This document shows positions 1-7,445 of a stretch of 64,000 nucleotides of DNA, piece by piece. Source of the stretch: Chloroflexota bacterium (lineage in GTDB: Bacteria; Chloroflexota; Dehalococcoidia; Lucifugimonadales; Lucifugimonadaceae); the NCBI GenBank assembly GCA_018650845.1, contig JABIFF010000017.1, positions 1 to 64,000 on the forward strand. Direction: 5' to 3'. A program made the position numbers and the translations under genes. Position 1 is the first letter of the stretch. Each line of letters opens with the position of its first letter. The notes below the pieces were generated by a model. The model did no database searches. It saw only the letters and a program-made list of their open reading frames with translations, and had not been told where the DNA came from.

Positions 1-73
1 CATTTGCAACGGCAACCTCGACTTGCCTGAGTTTGGCAAGAACTTGCTCCGGGCTATGTCCTTTTCTTGGCAT
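1..73 (-). CDS. IS3-family transposase OrfA, N-terminal fragment (runs off window)
   Basis: Only the first 24 codons are present. They read MPRKGHSPEQVLAKLRQVEV followed by AVAN. This is the usual start of IS3-family OrfA proteins (consensus-like MPRKR-[HF]-[ST]-PE-[EQ]-[IV]), which carry an N-terminal helix-turn-helix that binds the element's ends. A GGGAGG motif sits just upstream of the ATG. OrfA is normally joined to the DDE catalytic OrfB by programmed -1 frameshifting; OrfB would lie to the left and cannot be seen. The gene is cut by the window edge, so I cannot say whether the element is intact. Confidence 0.75.
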   Translation of the reverse strand, partial: MPRKGHSPEQVLAKLRQVEVAVAN

Positions 74-140
74 TTCTGCCTCCCTTCGATATGTCCAGTA
101 TCTGATCTTTCAACTGGACTCGTTTGAGGGGGGCAGGTCA
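1..140 (-). mobile_element. End of an IS3-family insertion sequence
   Basis: Read on the minus strand, the element begins at base 140 with TGACCTGCCCCCCTCAAACG, a terminal inverted repeat of the TGACCTGCCCCC type found in many IS3-family elements. About 68 bases further in comes a transposase OrfA start with a Shine-Dalgarno-like GGGAGG before it. The rest of the element lies outside the window to the left, so neither the other end nor a target duplication can be seen. The insertion lies 61 bases beyond the 3' end of the VLRF1-like gene and does not interrupt it. The family call rests on the terminal repeat together with the OrfA N-terminus. Confidence 0.75.
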
Positions 141-201
141 TACGGGCGAATCGCAATTCAAGGATTACCGATTGCCGACATTCGAAATCTATAGTGAAAA
201 A

Positions 202-933
202 TTACTCACCAAACTCAAACAACCGATACGACCACGCCTCTCGAACGGCGTCATCGAGCGCTTTTCGTCCCGGCTGATCGACCGCCACACGATTCGGGAG
301 GGCACGATCTCCAAGGTCGTCTGGCAGTTTTATACGCTTTAGAAACTGCCCAAGCACGACTCTATCGCCACCAAGCTTCAAGAACTCCAAATGCCCTGGA
401 TAGTCCCTGAATCTCACGCTCGCTTCTTCTCCGGCTTTATCGAATAATTCCCGAATCCACTTCTCGCGCCCCCGCCTGAATCGGTTCGATGATTGACCGC
501 CTTTGCGGTGTTGATTCTTCACGTATCGACTGCCGGTTTTGGTTACGACCAGCTTGCCATCTTCTGCGATTCCAACCGCCCAGTGACCGAGTCGTAGCAG
601 GATGATCGCAATAGTGTGGTGCTTCGAATCGAACGAACGAAAATAGTCGAACGAATTCGCTTCGCTGGCGTCTGTGATTGGGAACGGTGGCAATAACGCC
701 AATCTGGGGCGGACACCAGCAACCTTGTCGACGGAGCTAACCAAAATGATTCCGTTCTCGAAATCTTGAGCCGAACGCGGTAGCGACACCCATTCTTCGC
801 CCAGCGAATATCCGGGTAATAGCATTTCGACTACAAATTCTGCGCCCGGTTCGATCTCAAAGTCGACCAGTCGTTCCAGCAAAGCAGAACGATGGGTGAG
901 TTTTGGGCCTGTTGCAGTGAGTTCAGTCGGCAC
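202..933 (-). CDS. Vms1/Ankzf1-like (VLRF1) peptidyl-tRNA hydrolase domain protein
   Basis: A 243-residue protein with GTG start. Around residues 130-160 it has K-T-G-S-R-Y-V followed by a G-G-Q-S-S-N-R-F-R-R stretch. This is the signature of the eRF1-like VLRF1 fold of Vms1/ANKZF1 and the bacterial acVLRF1 family, where the loop glutamine and glycines are needed to release peptides from peptidyl-tRNA on split, stalled ribosomes. The N-terminal half has no zinc finger or VIM motif, as in bacterial members. From the family I infer a ribosome-rescue role in the cytoplasm. The 3' end lies 61 bases from an IS3 end but is intact. The GTG has only a weak ribosome-binding site, so the start is uncertain. 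Confidence 0.65.
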   Translation of the reverse strand: MPTELTATGPKLTHRSALLERLVDFEIEPGAEFVVEMLLPGYSLGEEWVSLPRSAQDFENGIILVSSVDKVAGVRPRLALLPPFPITDASEANSFDYFRSFDSKHHTIAIILLRLGHWAVGIAEDGKLVVTKTGSRYVKNQHRKGGQSSNRFRRGREKWIRELFDKAGEEASVRFRDYPGHLEFLKLGGDRVVLGQFLKRIKLPDDLGDRALPNRVAVDQPGRKALDDAVREAWSYRLFEFGE

Positions 934-1007
934 GCCGTAAGCACTTTCTTCGACGATCTAAAGTGATCGAATCACTAAATCTTGCACTATCCGTTCCAAG
1001 CACACTA

Positions 1008-1143
1008 TTGATTTCCCGAGTGCCACCGAGGGATCTGGCGGGGTCGCGCAACTATATCCAAGATGGTAAATCCAATGCGATAGCCGATCTTCCGCAACAC
1101 CGCCCCAGATCCTTCGACTCCGATGACTACGCTCAGGAAATCA
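1008..1143. repeat. Paired hairpin repeat, family B (REPIN-like)
   Basis: Two arms in inverted orientation, about 45 bases apart: TGATTTCCCGAG ... GAGGGATCTGGCGGGGT (about 1009-1050) and GCACCGCCCCAGATCC-type sequence ending in CTCAGGAAATCA (about 1094-1143). Each arm also folds on itself imperfectly. Related copies occur near 2530, 20840, 34268, 38973 and 44140-44290. The unit lies between two convergent genes and has no credible coding potential. I read it as a non-autonomous palindromic element. Confidence 0.55.
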
Positions 1144-1190
1144 TATTTTGCCGTTCGGCGTTAAGTGAACCCAACGTATAACCGCCGAGC

Positions 1191-2480
1191 CTATTCAGTC
1201 CACTGCTTGCCACGCATGGCGATTGCTACAGGGTCGATTCGTGCACCAAGTCCTGGGCCGTCCGGCAATTCAAGATAGCCGTCTTTCACGATCTCAAAAG
1301 GCTCAAGAACTTCATGACGCCATTCGGCTTCGTAAACAGCGTGCTCAAGCGGAATCGAGGCGTCGAACGCTGCAGTTGCGTGGGCAGACGCCAGCAGAGA
1401 AAGCGGACCAGATGGGCAATGCATCGAAACTGAACCCTTCCAGCGAGGTTCCAGCTCTCGACCGATCAAATACGCCTCAACAGGACCGCCGCAGAACTTC
1501 ACATCAGGCATCACGACGTCGAGAACGTCTTCTTCCATTAGCTTCTTGAACAGATCGACACCGTAGCCCATTTCGGCTCCAGCCATGGTCATTTCGGCTT
1601 TGTCGCGAATGATTCGCAGCTCGTCAGCCATTGTGATCGGGTCGACTGGCTCTTCGAACCAGCCAACTCCTGCCTCACGCAGTTCTGGCTCCAACGCCAA
1701 CGCCGATTCAAGATCGAATCGCGAGTGACAATCCACGAGCAAAGTTCGATCTGGACCAATCACCTGCTTGGCAGCACGAATACGGTCGAGTCCCATTTCG
1801 GCTTCACGAGGAAGTTCTGAATTGTTGAACGGAGCACGACATTCGTCGAACGGTGCGCATTTGGCAGTAGTAAATCCGGCTTCCATGGCTCGTTGTGCCA
1901 TTTCGGCGAATCCGTCTGGTGAACGATCCATCGGACCATCAAACGTAGGTTTCAAAGCCCGGTTGATGTTCGAATACAGCTGAACCTTGCGATCAGCCTT
2001 GCCCTCGTGGCCGTACAGCTCTCGCAGATAGTCGACCAAAGGCAATTGAAGAACTTGTGCCAACGCATCGGCTATGGCGCATCTCAGGCCGCTAACTGCG
2101 GTAGCGAGCGGCAGATCGGTTTCGAGTTGCTCAGTAGTTAAATTATTCAGCGTGATGACATCGGTGTCAGCAGTGAGCTTTTGGCCTCGAAGAGTGTTTG
2201 CCAAACGAGCGACTATCGGTGCGATCGACTGATCGACCTGTGTGTCAGTGATTTCACCCTGACCAGTAACTCCGTTGGAATCACTCAGAGAAAAATGTAC
2301 CCAAGTCGTTTCTGGTCGCGCTTCGATCGAGTTGAAGCTCAGCCCCGTAGGCGTGAACCATTCACCTGCTATTGGCAATTGTCTGTTTCTCCGTGATGTC
2401 AACGACGGAATAATCCATCGGTGTCGTTTCGTATTCAACTTTAGTAACCACCCTCTTCTCGACCAAAGCGGAGAGACCAT
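1191..2480 (-). CDS. Enolase-superfamily (mandelate racemase/muconate lactonizing-like) protein
   Basis: Likely an acid-sugar dehydratase or cycloisomerase. The three metal ligands of the superfamily barrel are visible: Asp in LLVDCHSRF, Glu in WFEEPVDP and Glu in AGAEMGYG. A histidine in VSMHCPSGP near the C-terminus is the expected general base/acid. A lysine sits on the second barrel strand (TTAKCAPF), but the full KxK motif is absent. The substrate cannot be named. The N-terminus is odd: the first ~35 residues (basic, W/R-rich) do not look like an enolase capping domain. A TTG at 2378 preceded by ACGGAG gives a shorter protein, while a different frame upstream encodes a more protein-like sequence (see findings). 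It faces the downstream Gfo/Idh/MocA gene in the same direction. Confidence 0.75.
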   Translation of the reverse strand: MVSPLWSRRGWLLKLNTKRHRWIIPSLTSRRNRQLPIAGEWFTPTGLSFNSIEARPETTWVHFSLSDSNGVTGQGEITDTQVDQSIAPIVARLANTLRGQKLTADTDVITLNNLTTEQLETDLPLATAVSGLRCAIADALAQVLQLPLVDYLRELYGHEGKADRKVQLYSNINRALKPTFDGPMDRSPDGFAEMAQRAMEAGFTTAKCAPFDECRAPFNNSELPREAEMGLDRIRAAKQVIGPDRTLLVDCHSRFDLESALALEPELREAGVGWFEEPVDPITMADELRIIRDKAEMTMAGAEMGYGVDLFKKLMEEDVLDVVMPDVKFCGGPVEAYLIGRELEPRWKGSVSMHCPSGPLSLLASAHATAAFDASIPLEHAVYEAEWRHEVLEPFEIVKDGYLELPDGPGLGARIDPVAIAMRGKQWTE

Positions 2481-2529
2481 CGCAGTCTCACGAAACGTTG
2501 ATTACTAGGAATCAACGCCTGCTCCACCA

Positions 2530-2578
2530 ACCGAGATCCCTCCGCTGCGCTATCGCTTCGGTCGGGACGAGGGAATCG
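2530..2578. repeat. Family B hairpin repeat, single arm
   Basis: GAGATCCCTCCGCTGCGC followed by TATCGCTTCGGTCGGGA forms an imperfect hairpin in the gap between the enolase-superfamily gene and the Gfo/Idh/MocA gene. The same core, CTCCGCT..CGCTATCGCT..CGGTCG, recurs at 34268-34312 inside another repeat. It is a dispersed intergenic element with no coding role visible. Confidence 0.5.
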
Positions 2579-2629
2579 GGCTCAGGATGATGGCAAGCCG
2601 ACGCTAATCGGCTTGCCCAAAAAACCTAA

Positions 2630-3805
2630 TTACGCCCGGTTTGGGTTAATTCGGTACTTGGCGTACTTGTCGTCGTTGATGAATTCGTCAATAACGATCT
2701 TCTCGCCATCGAGGTCGTTCGAGATGTTCGCAGCAAGCACTGCAGCAAGCGAGTTGATCGAAGAGTTGAACGAGTTCAAGCGCTTCGAAGCATCACTTTC
2801 CGTGATTGAATTGGCGAACGCTTGGCCAATCGCACGAGTGCTCTCGGCACCCATTGCGTTGTCCTGTGGACCTGCTGAAATCACCTTGCGAACCTGATCG
2901 ATAGTCGGGTTCTGTGCTGGTGGCCAATCGCCATCGAACGTGTAATCGACAATGTCATCTTCGAGCTTGATAGTTCCGTGGGTGTGAATAATCACGTCGA
3001 ACCGACCACCGTAGTACGAACGAGCTGGTTTCGTGAACAGAATGTTCGCAACTCCGCCCTTTTTCATGCCGTAAGTCACGGTGTATGCGATCGGGTTGTC
3101 GCCCTCTGTTTCGTGAAGCTCGGCAGGACGGTCGGTGTAGGTTGCTCGAACCCAGTCAACATCGTCGTCCGACCAGTACCGCATGATGTCGGTCTGGTGA
3201 ATTCCAGCTTCAACAATTGAAGTTCCTGACCACGCCCGGTTTGCAGTCCAGACTCGGTTGGCGGGTCCACCCTGCTCTTCGGTGCGAGTGTGCTTTACGC
3301 CGTGACCTTCGACTGCGCCTTCGGCAATCATCGTCATGGCTGCTACCCATTTGTCGCTCAGGTAGTTGTGTATATCGGTGTAGCCACGGTTGTGCCGCAT
3401 CTGGAAACCGACGGTGCTTGGCACGCCGGCTTTGGTGATTGCGGCGTCTTGCGAAATGATGTCGTCTAAGTACAACGACTGAGGCTTCTCAGCGAGAATG
3501 GCGATCCCGCGCTCTGCTGCTCGTTCGATTTCGCCCTTGTGCTGGTTTGGCGGAATGACGAACCAGATAGCGTCGACAAGTCCCGATTCGATCATGCCAT
3601 CGGCTGAATCGAACATCTTGATTCCGGCTGAAGAATAGCCGTCAACGAACTTGTTGATCTTGCTGTCTTCGAGGTTCTCTGGGTACGGATCGGCAAGAGC
3701 GGTGATCTGCACCATCTCGTCGGCCTGCATGCCTACCAATGCCTGAACGTGCTGAAGTCCACGCTGTCCAACACCAACTAATCCAACGCGCAGAGGTCCT
3801 GCCAT
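2630..3805 (-). CDS. Gfo/Idh/MocA-family NAD(P)-dependent oxidoreductase
   Basis: 391 residues. The N-terminal Rossmann fold has GLVGVGQRG as its dinucleotide-binding glycine motif (residues 7-15). The conserved E-K-P of the family appears as ILAEKPQSLY (~residue 105), the lysine being the usual catalytic residue. H-Q-T-D-I-M-R-Y in VEAGIHQTDIMRY (~200) is the standard active-site histidine region. The family oxidises or reduces sugars, inositols and related polyols; the exact substrate is unknown. I chose the ATG at 3805 because AAGGAAAA precedes it by seven bases; a longer reading to 3904 adds a basic, uncharacteristic tail. Next to an enolase-superfamily gene it fits sugar-acid catabolism. 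Confidence 0.85.
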   Translation of the reverse strand: MAGPLRVGLVGVGQRGLQHVQALVGMQADEMVQITALADPYPENLEDSKINKFVDGYSSAGIKMFDSADGMIESGLVDAIWFVIPPNQHKGEIERAAERGIAILAEKPQSLYLDDIISQDAAITKAGVPSTVGFQMRHNRGYTDIHNYLSDKWVAAMTMIAEGAVEGHGVKHTRTEEQGGPANRVWTANRAWSGTSIVEAGIHQTDIMRYWSDDDVDWVRATYTDRPAELHETEGDNPIAYTVTYGMKKGGVANILFTKPARSYYGGRFDVIIHTHGTIKLEDDIVDYTFDGDWPPAQNPTIDQVRKVISAGPQDNAMGAESTRAIGQAFANSITESDASKRLNSFNSSINSLAAVLAANISNDLDGEKIVIDEFINDDKYAKYRINPNRA

Positions 3806-4033
3806 GAGTTTTTTCCTTTTGACCGATCTTGAATCAGTCACCGAAGAGTGAGTATGCAAACGCAGTCGAATCCTTGAACTCGACTGCTTCTGCGAAAAAT
3901 GCAAGCCGAGTTTATACCCGGGAAGGCGTATTCGGGTCTAGCAACTGGCATATACGTAAACATGTAGTAGAGTGCCGCTTTATGTGCGAAATAGCTGCGT
4001 ATTTGCACTTATTTGTCGAAATGGGCTGGACTG

Positions 4034-5170
4034 ATGAACGAACAAGTCGAAAAGATGATTTCTGAGGTAAGCAACGACACCCTGACGCTGGTCGCCCGTG
4101 AAGTAATCGATGACGATTCAGTGACGCTTACAGGCGATCCCGTCTTTGCAGAGATCACAAGCAGCCACAACGATCAACGCACCATCGGTATTGTGAAGGT
4201 TTCGGGAGCTGCCGTTTCTGTTCGACACGGCAGTCAACACAACTGGTCGTCCGTAGTGAAATTCATCGATCCCAATGTCGATCAGCCGGGATACGGAATC
4301 CTCGACATCGAACGAAAAATCTATGAACAAGGGCTGTTCTCTGATCCTGAAATTCCCTTTAGGGCAGCTCGGTTCTATAAATCTGGCGAAGATGACAACG
4401 GAATTCTGTCCCTCTGGCTCGAAGATCTAACCAACGCGCCACAGCCGCCTTGGGATCTTGGCCAATTTTCGAAAGCTGCTAATCACATCGGGCAATTCAA
4501 CGGACACAACGCACAGAGCATCGTTCGTTTCCCGTTTGAAACACCGAGCGATCAGTCCGCAAAATTCTGGAATGCATATAAGAACCCGGCCCGATCCGAA
4601 GAATTACTCAAAGCGCGGGATACGCCTTTGGTGAGGCAGGGCTACGGCGATACACGAATCGAAGCAACGGTGGAATTCGCCGAACTGTTTAGTCGTGTGC
4701 TTCAAATAAGTATCGAACTTCCACACACACTATCTTTTGGCGATTGCCACTCCAGAAATATGTTCCCTGTTGGGGAAGAAACGGTAGGAATCGATTGGGC
4801 TGCCGCGGCCATGGAACCGAACGGTTCGGATGCGGGTCGATTAATCGGATCGCCACTTTCGTATGGAGTTGAAGAAGCCAACATGGCGGCTCAAAACGAA
4901 AGAGCCATATTCGATTCCTATGTAAATGGCCTAAAAACCGCCGGATGGAACGGTGATGTCGACGAAATCAGGCTCGGCTTCTTCTGCCAGTTCGGTGGTT
5001 ACATTGCAGGGCTCGGGCACCTGCCAATCGACTTCGAGAAGTATCGCCCGCGCCAAGAATGGATCGAGAAGCGATTCGGAGTGCCGTTCGATGAACTGGT
5101 ACCCCATATAGCTCCGATTATTGCTCTGATACCCGGCTATACGGAAGAACTAAGGCAACTACTAGATTGA
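4034..5170 (+). CDS. Aminoglycoside phosphotransferase (APH)-fold small-molecule kinase
   Basis: About 378 residues. The C-terminal lobe has the phosphotransferase catalytic loop as SFGDCHSRNMF (aspartate base and asparagine ligand of the Brenner motif) followed by the metal-binding aspartate in VGIDWAAAA. An N-terminal kinase-like lobe precedes it. APH-fold enzymes phosphorylate choline, homoserine, sugars or antibiotics; nothing here points to resistance, and the sugar-acid neighbourhood suggests a metabolic kinase. It is transcribed away from the Gfo/Idh/MocA gene, so 3806-4033 probably holds divergent promoters. Start uncertain: ATG at 4034 is preferred over an in-frame TTG at 4013; neither has a clear ribosome-binding site. 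Confidence 0.65.
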   Translation: MNEQVEKMISEVSNDTLTLVAREVIDDDSVTLTGDPVFAEITSSHNDQRTIGIVKVSGAAVSVRHGSQHNWSSVVKFIDPNVDQPGYGILDIERKIYEQGLFSDPEIPFRAARFYKSGEDDNGILSLWLEDLTNAPQPPWDLGQFSKAANHIGQFNGHNAQSIVRFPFETPSDQSAKFWNAYKNPARSEELLKARDTPLVRQGYGDTRIEATVEFAELFSRVLQISIELPHTLSFGDCHSRNMFPVGEETVGIDWAAAAMEPNGSDAGRLIGSPLSYGVEEANMAAQNERAIFDSYVNGLKTAGWNGDVDEIRLGFFCQFGGYIAGLGHLPIDFEKYRPRQEWIEKRFGVPFDELVPHIAPIIALIPGYTEELRQLLD

Positions 5171-5255
5171 GCTCGTGCGCAATCGCATCAGCTATTGCAG
5201 ATATATAGACATAGGTGTTCAATGCGCCACATAACTAATAGCGGAACAATCCCAA

Positions 5256-5338
5256 ATGTCATCCTGAGGCCTTCGAAGGACGACAAATAGCGCTGTGATG
5301 CCCTGTTCTGTCCCCCTTCCTTTGGGAAGGTAGGGGAT
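5256..5338. repeat. Two dispersed hairpin repeats side by side
   Basis: TGTCATCCTGAGGCCTTCGA followed by AGGACGA (5257-5285) is a family A relative with a GGCCTTCGAAGG-type stem. It is followed by CCCCCTTCC..TTTG..GGAAGG..TAGGGG (5311-5338), a family C-like hairpin. Both lie in the 223-base gap before the next gene. The second hairpin ends about 56 bases before that gene's start codon and could affect its transcript end or leader. Confidence 0.5.
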
Positions 5339-5393
5339 GGGTAGATTGCAGCGGCGACCAAATCGTTCGACGACGCCCGGAGCTAATCACGCC

Positions 5394-6563
5394 ATGAAAG
5401 TCACAGCAGTAACCACTCTTTCCGTTTCACGATTCAACTACGTGAAAGTTGAAACCGACGAAGGCATCACCGGCGTCGGTGAGCTTCATCCGGCATCAGG
5501 AACTGGTGGAACGCCGTTCGTTCCACGTGCAGCGGTCGAATACTGTGCTGAGTATCTGGTGGGCAAAGACCCGGGCCACATCGAACGACATTGGCAGCAC
5601 ATGTTCCGTAGGCAGCTGTTCAGGGGTGGATCGGACATGATGGCGGCTATCGGCGCTATCGATATCGCTCTTTGGGACATCAAGGGCAAAGCGCTCAACA
5701 AGCCGGTTTACGAACTGCTGGGAGGCCCCACACGAGAAAAAGTGCGCCTGTACACGCATCTAGGCGGCAACACGCCTGAGGCTTTGGCTGAAGAGGCAAC
5801 TGCCCGCGTTGAAGAAGGCTTTACGGCATTACGGGTCTATCCGTTCGGCGATTTCGGTAATTCCGATTTCGAAGAAGGACTCGGACTCGAAACGATGAGT
5901 TTTACGGGGATGCAAAACAACGCAGTTGAACGTATTGCAGCCGTTCGGGAAGCTGCGGGGCCTGATTGCGACATCATGATCGACGTTGTGAACCGACTTA
6001 CGCCAGCCGAGGCGATTGGACTTGGGCGGGCACTAGAACCGTTCAACTTATATTTCTACGAAGACCCTATCGAGCCAGAAAACATGGATCAGTGGGGATG
6101 GGTTGCTCAGCAGCAGCCAATTCCGCTGGCGATGGGCGAACGGCTGTACACCGTCTACCAGTTCCGTGATCTGATGAATCATCAGGGCGCAGCGTTCGTT
6201 CGACCCGATTTATCGCTTGCTGGCGGCATAACCAACGTGAAGAAGATCGCTGCACTGGCTGAAGCTGCCTACGTTGGGGTAGTTCCGCACAACCCGTTGA
6301 GTTGCGTGCTGACTGCTGCTTGTGTGCAGATCGATGCTGCAACCCACAATATTTCGGTTCAGGAATATCCGTACGATGACGATAAAGGCATCAAAGCCGA
6401 ACTCGTAAAAGAACCTTTGAAACGTGTCGGTGGCTATTTGGAAGTACCAACCAAACCCGGCATCGGCGTTGAACTAAACGAAGAAGCCTTCAAACACTAC
6501 CCACCAGTACCCTACGAACGCCCACCACTGATCAACGCCGATGGATCGCTGCGGGAGTATTAG
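5394..6563 (+). CDS. Enolase-superfamily dehydratase, galactonate/mannonate dehydratase-like
   Basis: 389 residues in the usual enolase-superfamily layout: capping domain (MKVTAVTTLS..., residues 1-120) followed by a TIM-like barrel. Metal ligands are visible in MIDVVNRLT (Asp), YEDPIEPENM (Glu) and AMGERLYT (Glu). VVPHNPLSCV carries the histidine typical of the DgoD/ManD-type acid-sugar dehydratases. The expected reaction is loss of water from an aldonic or similar acid sugar to give a 2-keto-3-deoxy acid. This would feed the KDG kinase and KDPG aldolase at 28.8-30.6 kb. The ATG at 5394 follows GGAG by ten bases; an upstream in-frame extension lies in repeat DNA. Its end overlaps the convergent nuclease gene by four bases. 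Confidence 0.85.
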   Translation: MKVTAVTTLSVSRFNYVKVETDEGITGVGELHPASGTGGTPFVPRAAVEYCAEYLVGKDPGHIERHWQHMFRRQLFRGGSDMMAAIGAIDIALWDIKGKALNKPVYELLGGPTREKVRLYTHLGGNTPEALAEEATARVEEGFTALRVYPFGDFGNSDFEEGLGLETMSFTGMQNNAVERIAAVREAAGPDCDIMIDVVNRLTPAEAIGLGRALEPFNLYFYEDPIEPENMDQWGWVAQQQPIPLAMGERLYTVYQFRDLMNHQGAAFVRPDLSLAGGITNVKKIAALAEAAYVGVVPHNPLSCVLTAACVQIDAATHNISVQEYPYDDDKGIKAELVKEPLKRVGGYLEVPTKPGIGVELNEEAFKHYPPVPYERPPLINADGSLREY

Positions 6564-7243
6564 GAAGTTACGGGCGGAATTTCGACCAGTAAGTACCTAA
6601 ACATATGGATTCGATTTTTCGTGTCTTTAACACAGGAATAATCCTTCCAGTGCAAATCGTACGAATGCGAAATTTCTCTTGGTGTCTTTCCACTATTTTT
6701 TGCAATCACGTCATGCAAAGTGCCTTCGAATGAGTTCTTTCTGCCCGCCTCCCAGTAAAGATGATCGTTAGTAATAAGAATTACATAACCGTTCACATCT
6801 GGCCGTTTCTTATTGATTTGTTCAATTTTTCTAACGTCGCTCACGAATTCGGGAACAAATTCGGTATGCTTCTTGTCTCTCGTCATTGAAAAATTCTCGC
6901 AGCGAACATTGGCTACAAGATCATGTTTTTTGTACTTGAGCTCAAGCGCGGTGCGTGTCGATCCATTCTCGACCCACATATCTAAGTGAGTACTACCCGG
7001 TTCTGATCGCCCTGATTTGTCCTGAGCCAAGTGCACCGGATACTCCAGTCGAACGTGACTATCCGGATACTCATCCACTATCTTCCTTGCCAAAGCAAAC
7101 TGGAAATCGGCTTCTGAATGGAATATTGGGCGTTTGTCGGACAACAATTTCAGAACTGAGTGAATGTCCAAACTAGAAACTCCCTGCAAGAGCACATTTC
7201 GTAACCGATTCAGTCTTAGCATCGCACAGATACAGATGCTCAA
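6560..7243 (-). CDS. Putative PD-(D/E)XK-fold nuclease, stand-alone
   Basis: Up to 227 residues; a shorter start at 7222 (MLRLNRLRN) is equally possible. The segment F-Q-F-A-L-A-R-K-I, then L-E-Y-P-V, then T-H-L-D-M-W-V and A-L-E-L-K-Y-K matches the alpha-beta-beta-beta core of PD-(D/E)XK enzymes. The aspartate of LDMWV and the E-x-K of ELKYK would be catalytic. No methyltransferase or other restriction partner lies next to it. Its sequence is rich in Lys, Asn and His and appears more A+T-rich than the neighbours, which hints at transfer. I do not recognise a named family. A defence or repair role is a guess. Confidence 0.5.
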   Translation of the reverse strand: MSICICAMLRLNRLRNVLLQGVSSLDIHSVLKLLSDKRPIFHSEADFQFALARKIVDEYPDSHVRLEYPVHLAQDKSGRSEPGSTHLDMWVENGSTRTALELKYKKHDLVANVRCENFSMTRDKKHTEFVPEFVSDVRKIEQINKKRPDVNGYVILITNDHLYWEAGRKNSFEGTLHDVIAKNSGKTPREISHSYDLHWKDYSCVKDTKNRIHMFRYLLVEIPPVTS

Positions 7244-7382
7244 TTTGAGTCATGGCACCTGTACCGGGTGAATTCGAGATGACAATAACCTAATCGTCCC
7301 CCACAATCGCTGGCTGATTTGTCGAGTCGTCACGACCCGATCGATTGACCCCGAATTTCGTCGGGGAGACACTTGATCGATA

Positions 7383-7409
7383 GATCCTGAAAATGAATTC
7401 AGGATGACA
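7383..7409. repeat. Family A 27-base hairpin unit, single copy
   Basis: GATCCTGAA..AATGAA..TTCAGGATGACA. This is an exact copy of the 27-base unit found at 16305-16331, 16662-16688, 34187-34213 and 34352-34378. The inner ATCCTGAA/TTCAGGAT arms form an 8-bp stem. It lies 37 bases before the amidohydrolase start. An upstream in-frame ATG for that gene begins inside the repeat, so the later ATG is preferred. Confidence 0.8.
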
Positions 7410-7445
7410 ACTAGCAACGATCTACTCCGCTTCCGAAAAGTAAAA

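Noticed and set aside
963-1181. 72-codon plus-strand open frame between the VLRF1 gene and the enolase-superfamily gene
   Set aside because: It lies wholly inside a family B paired repeat, has no ribosome-binding site and no protein-like features.
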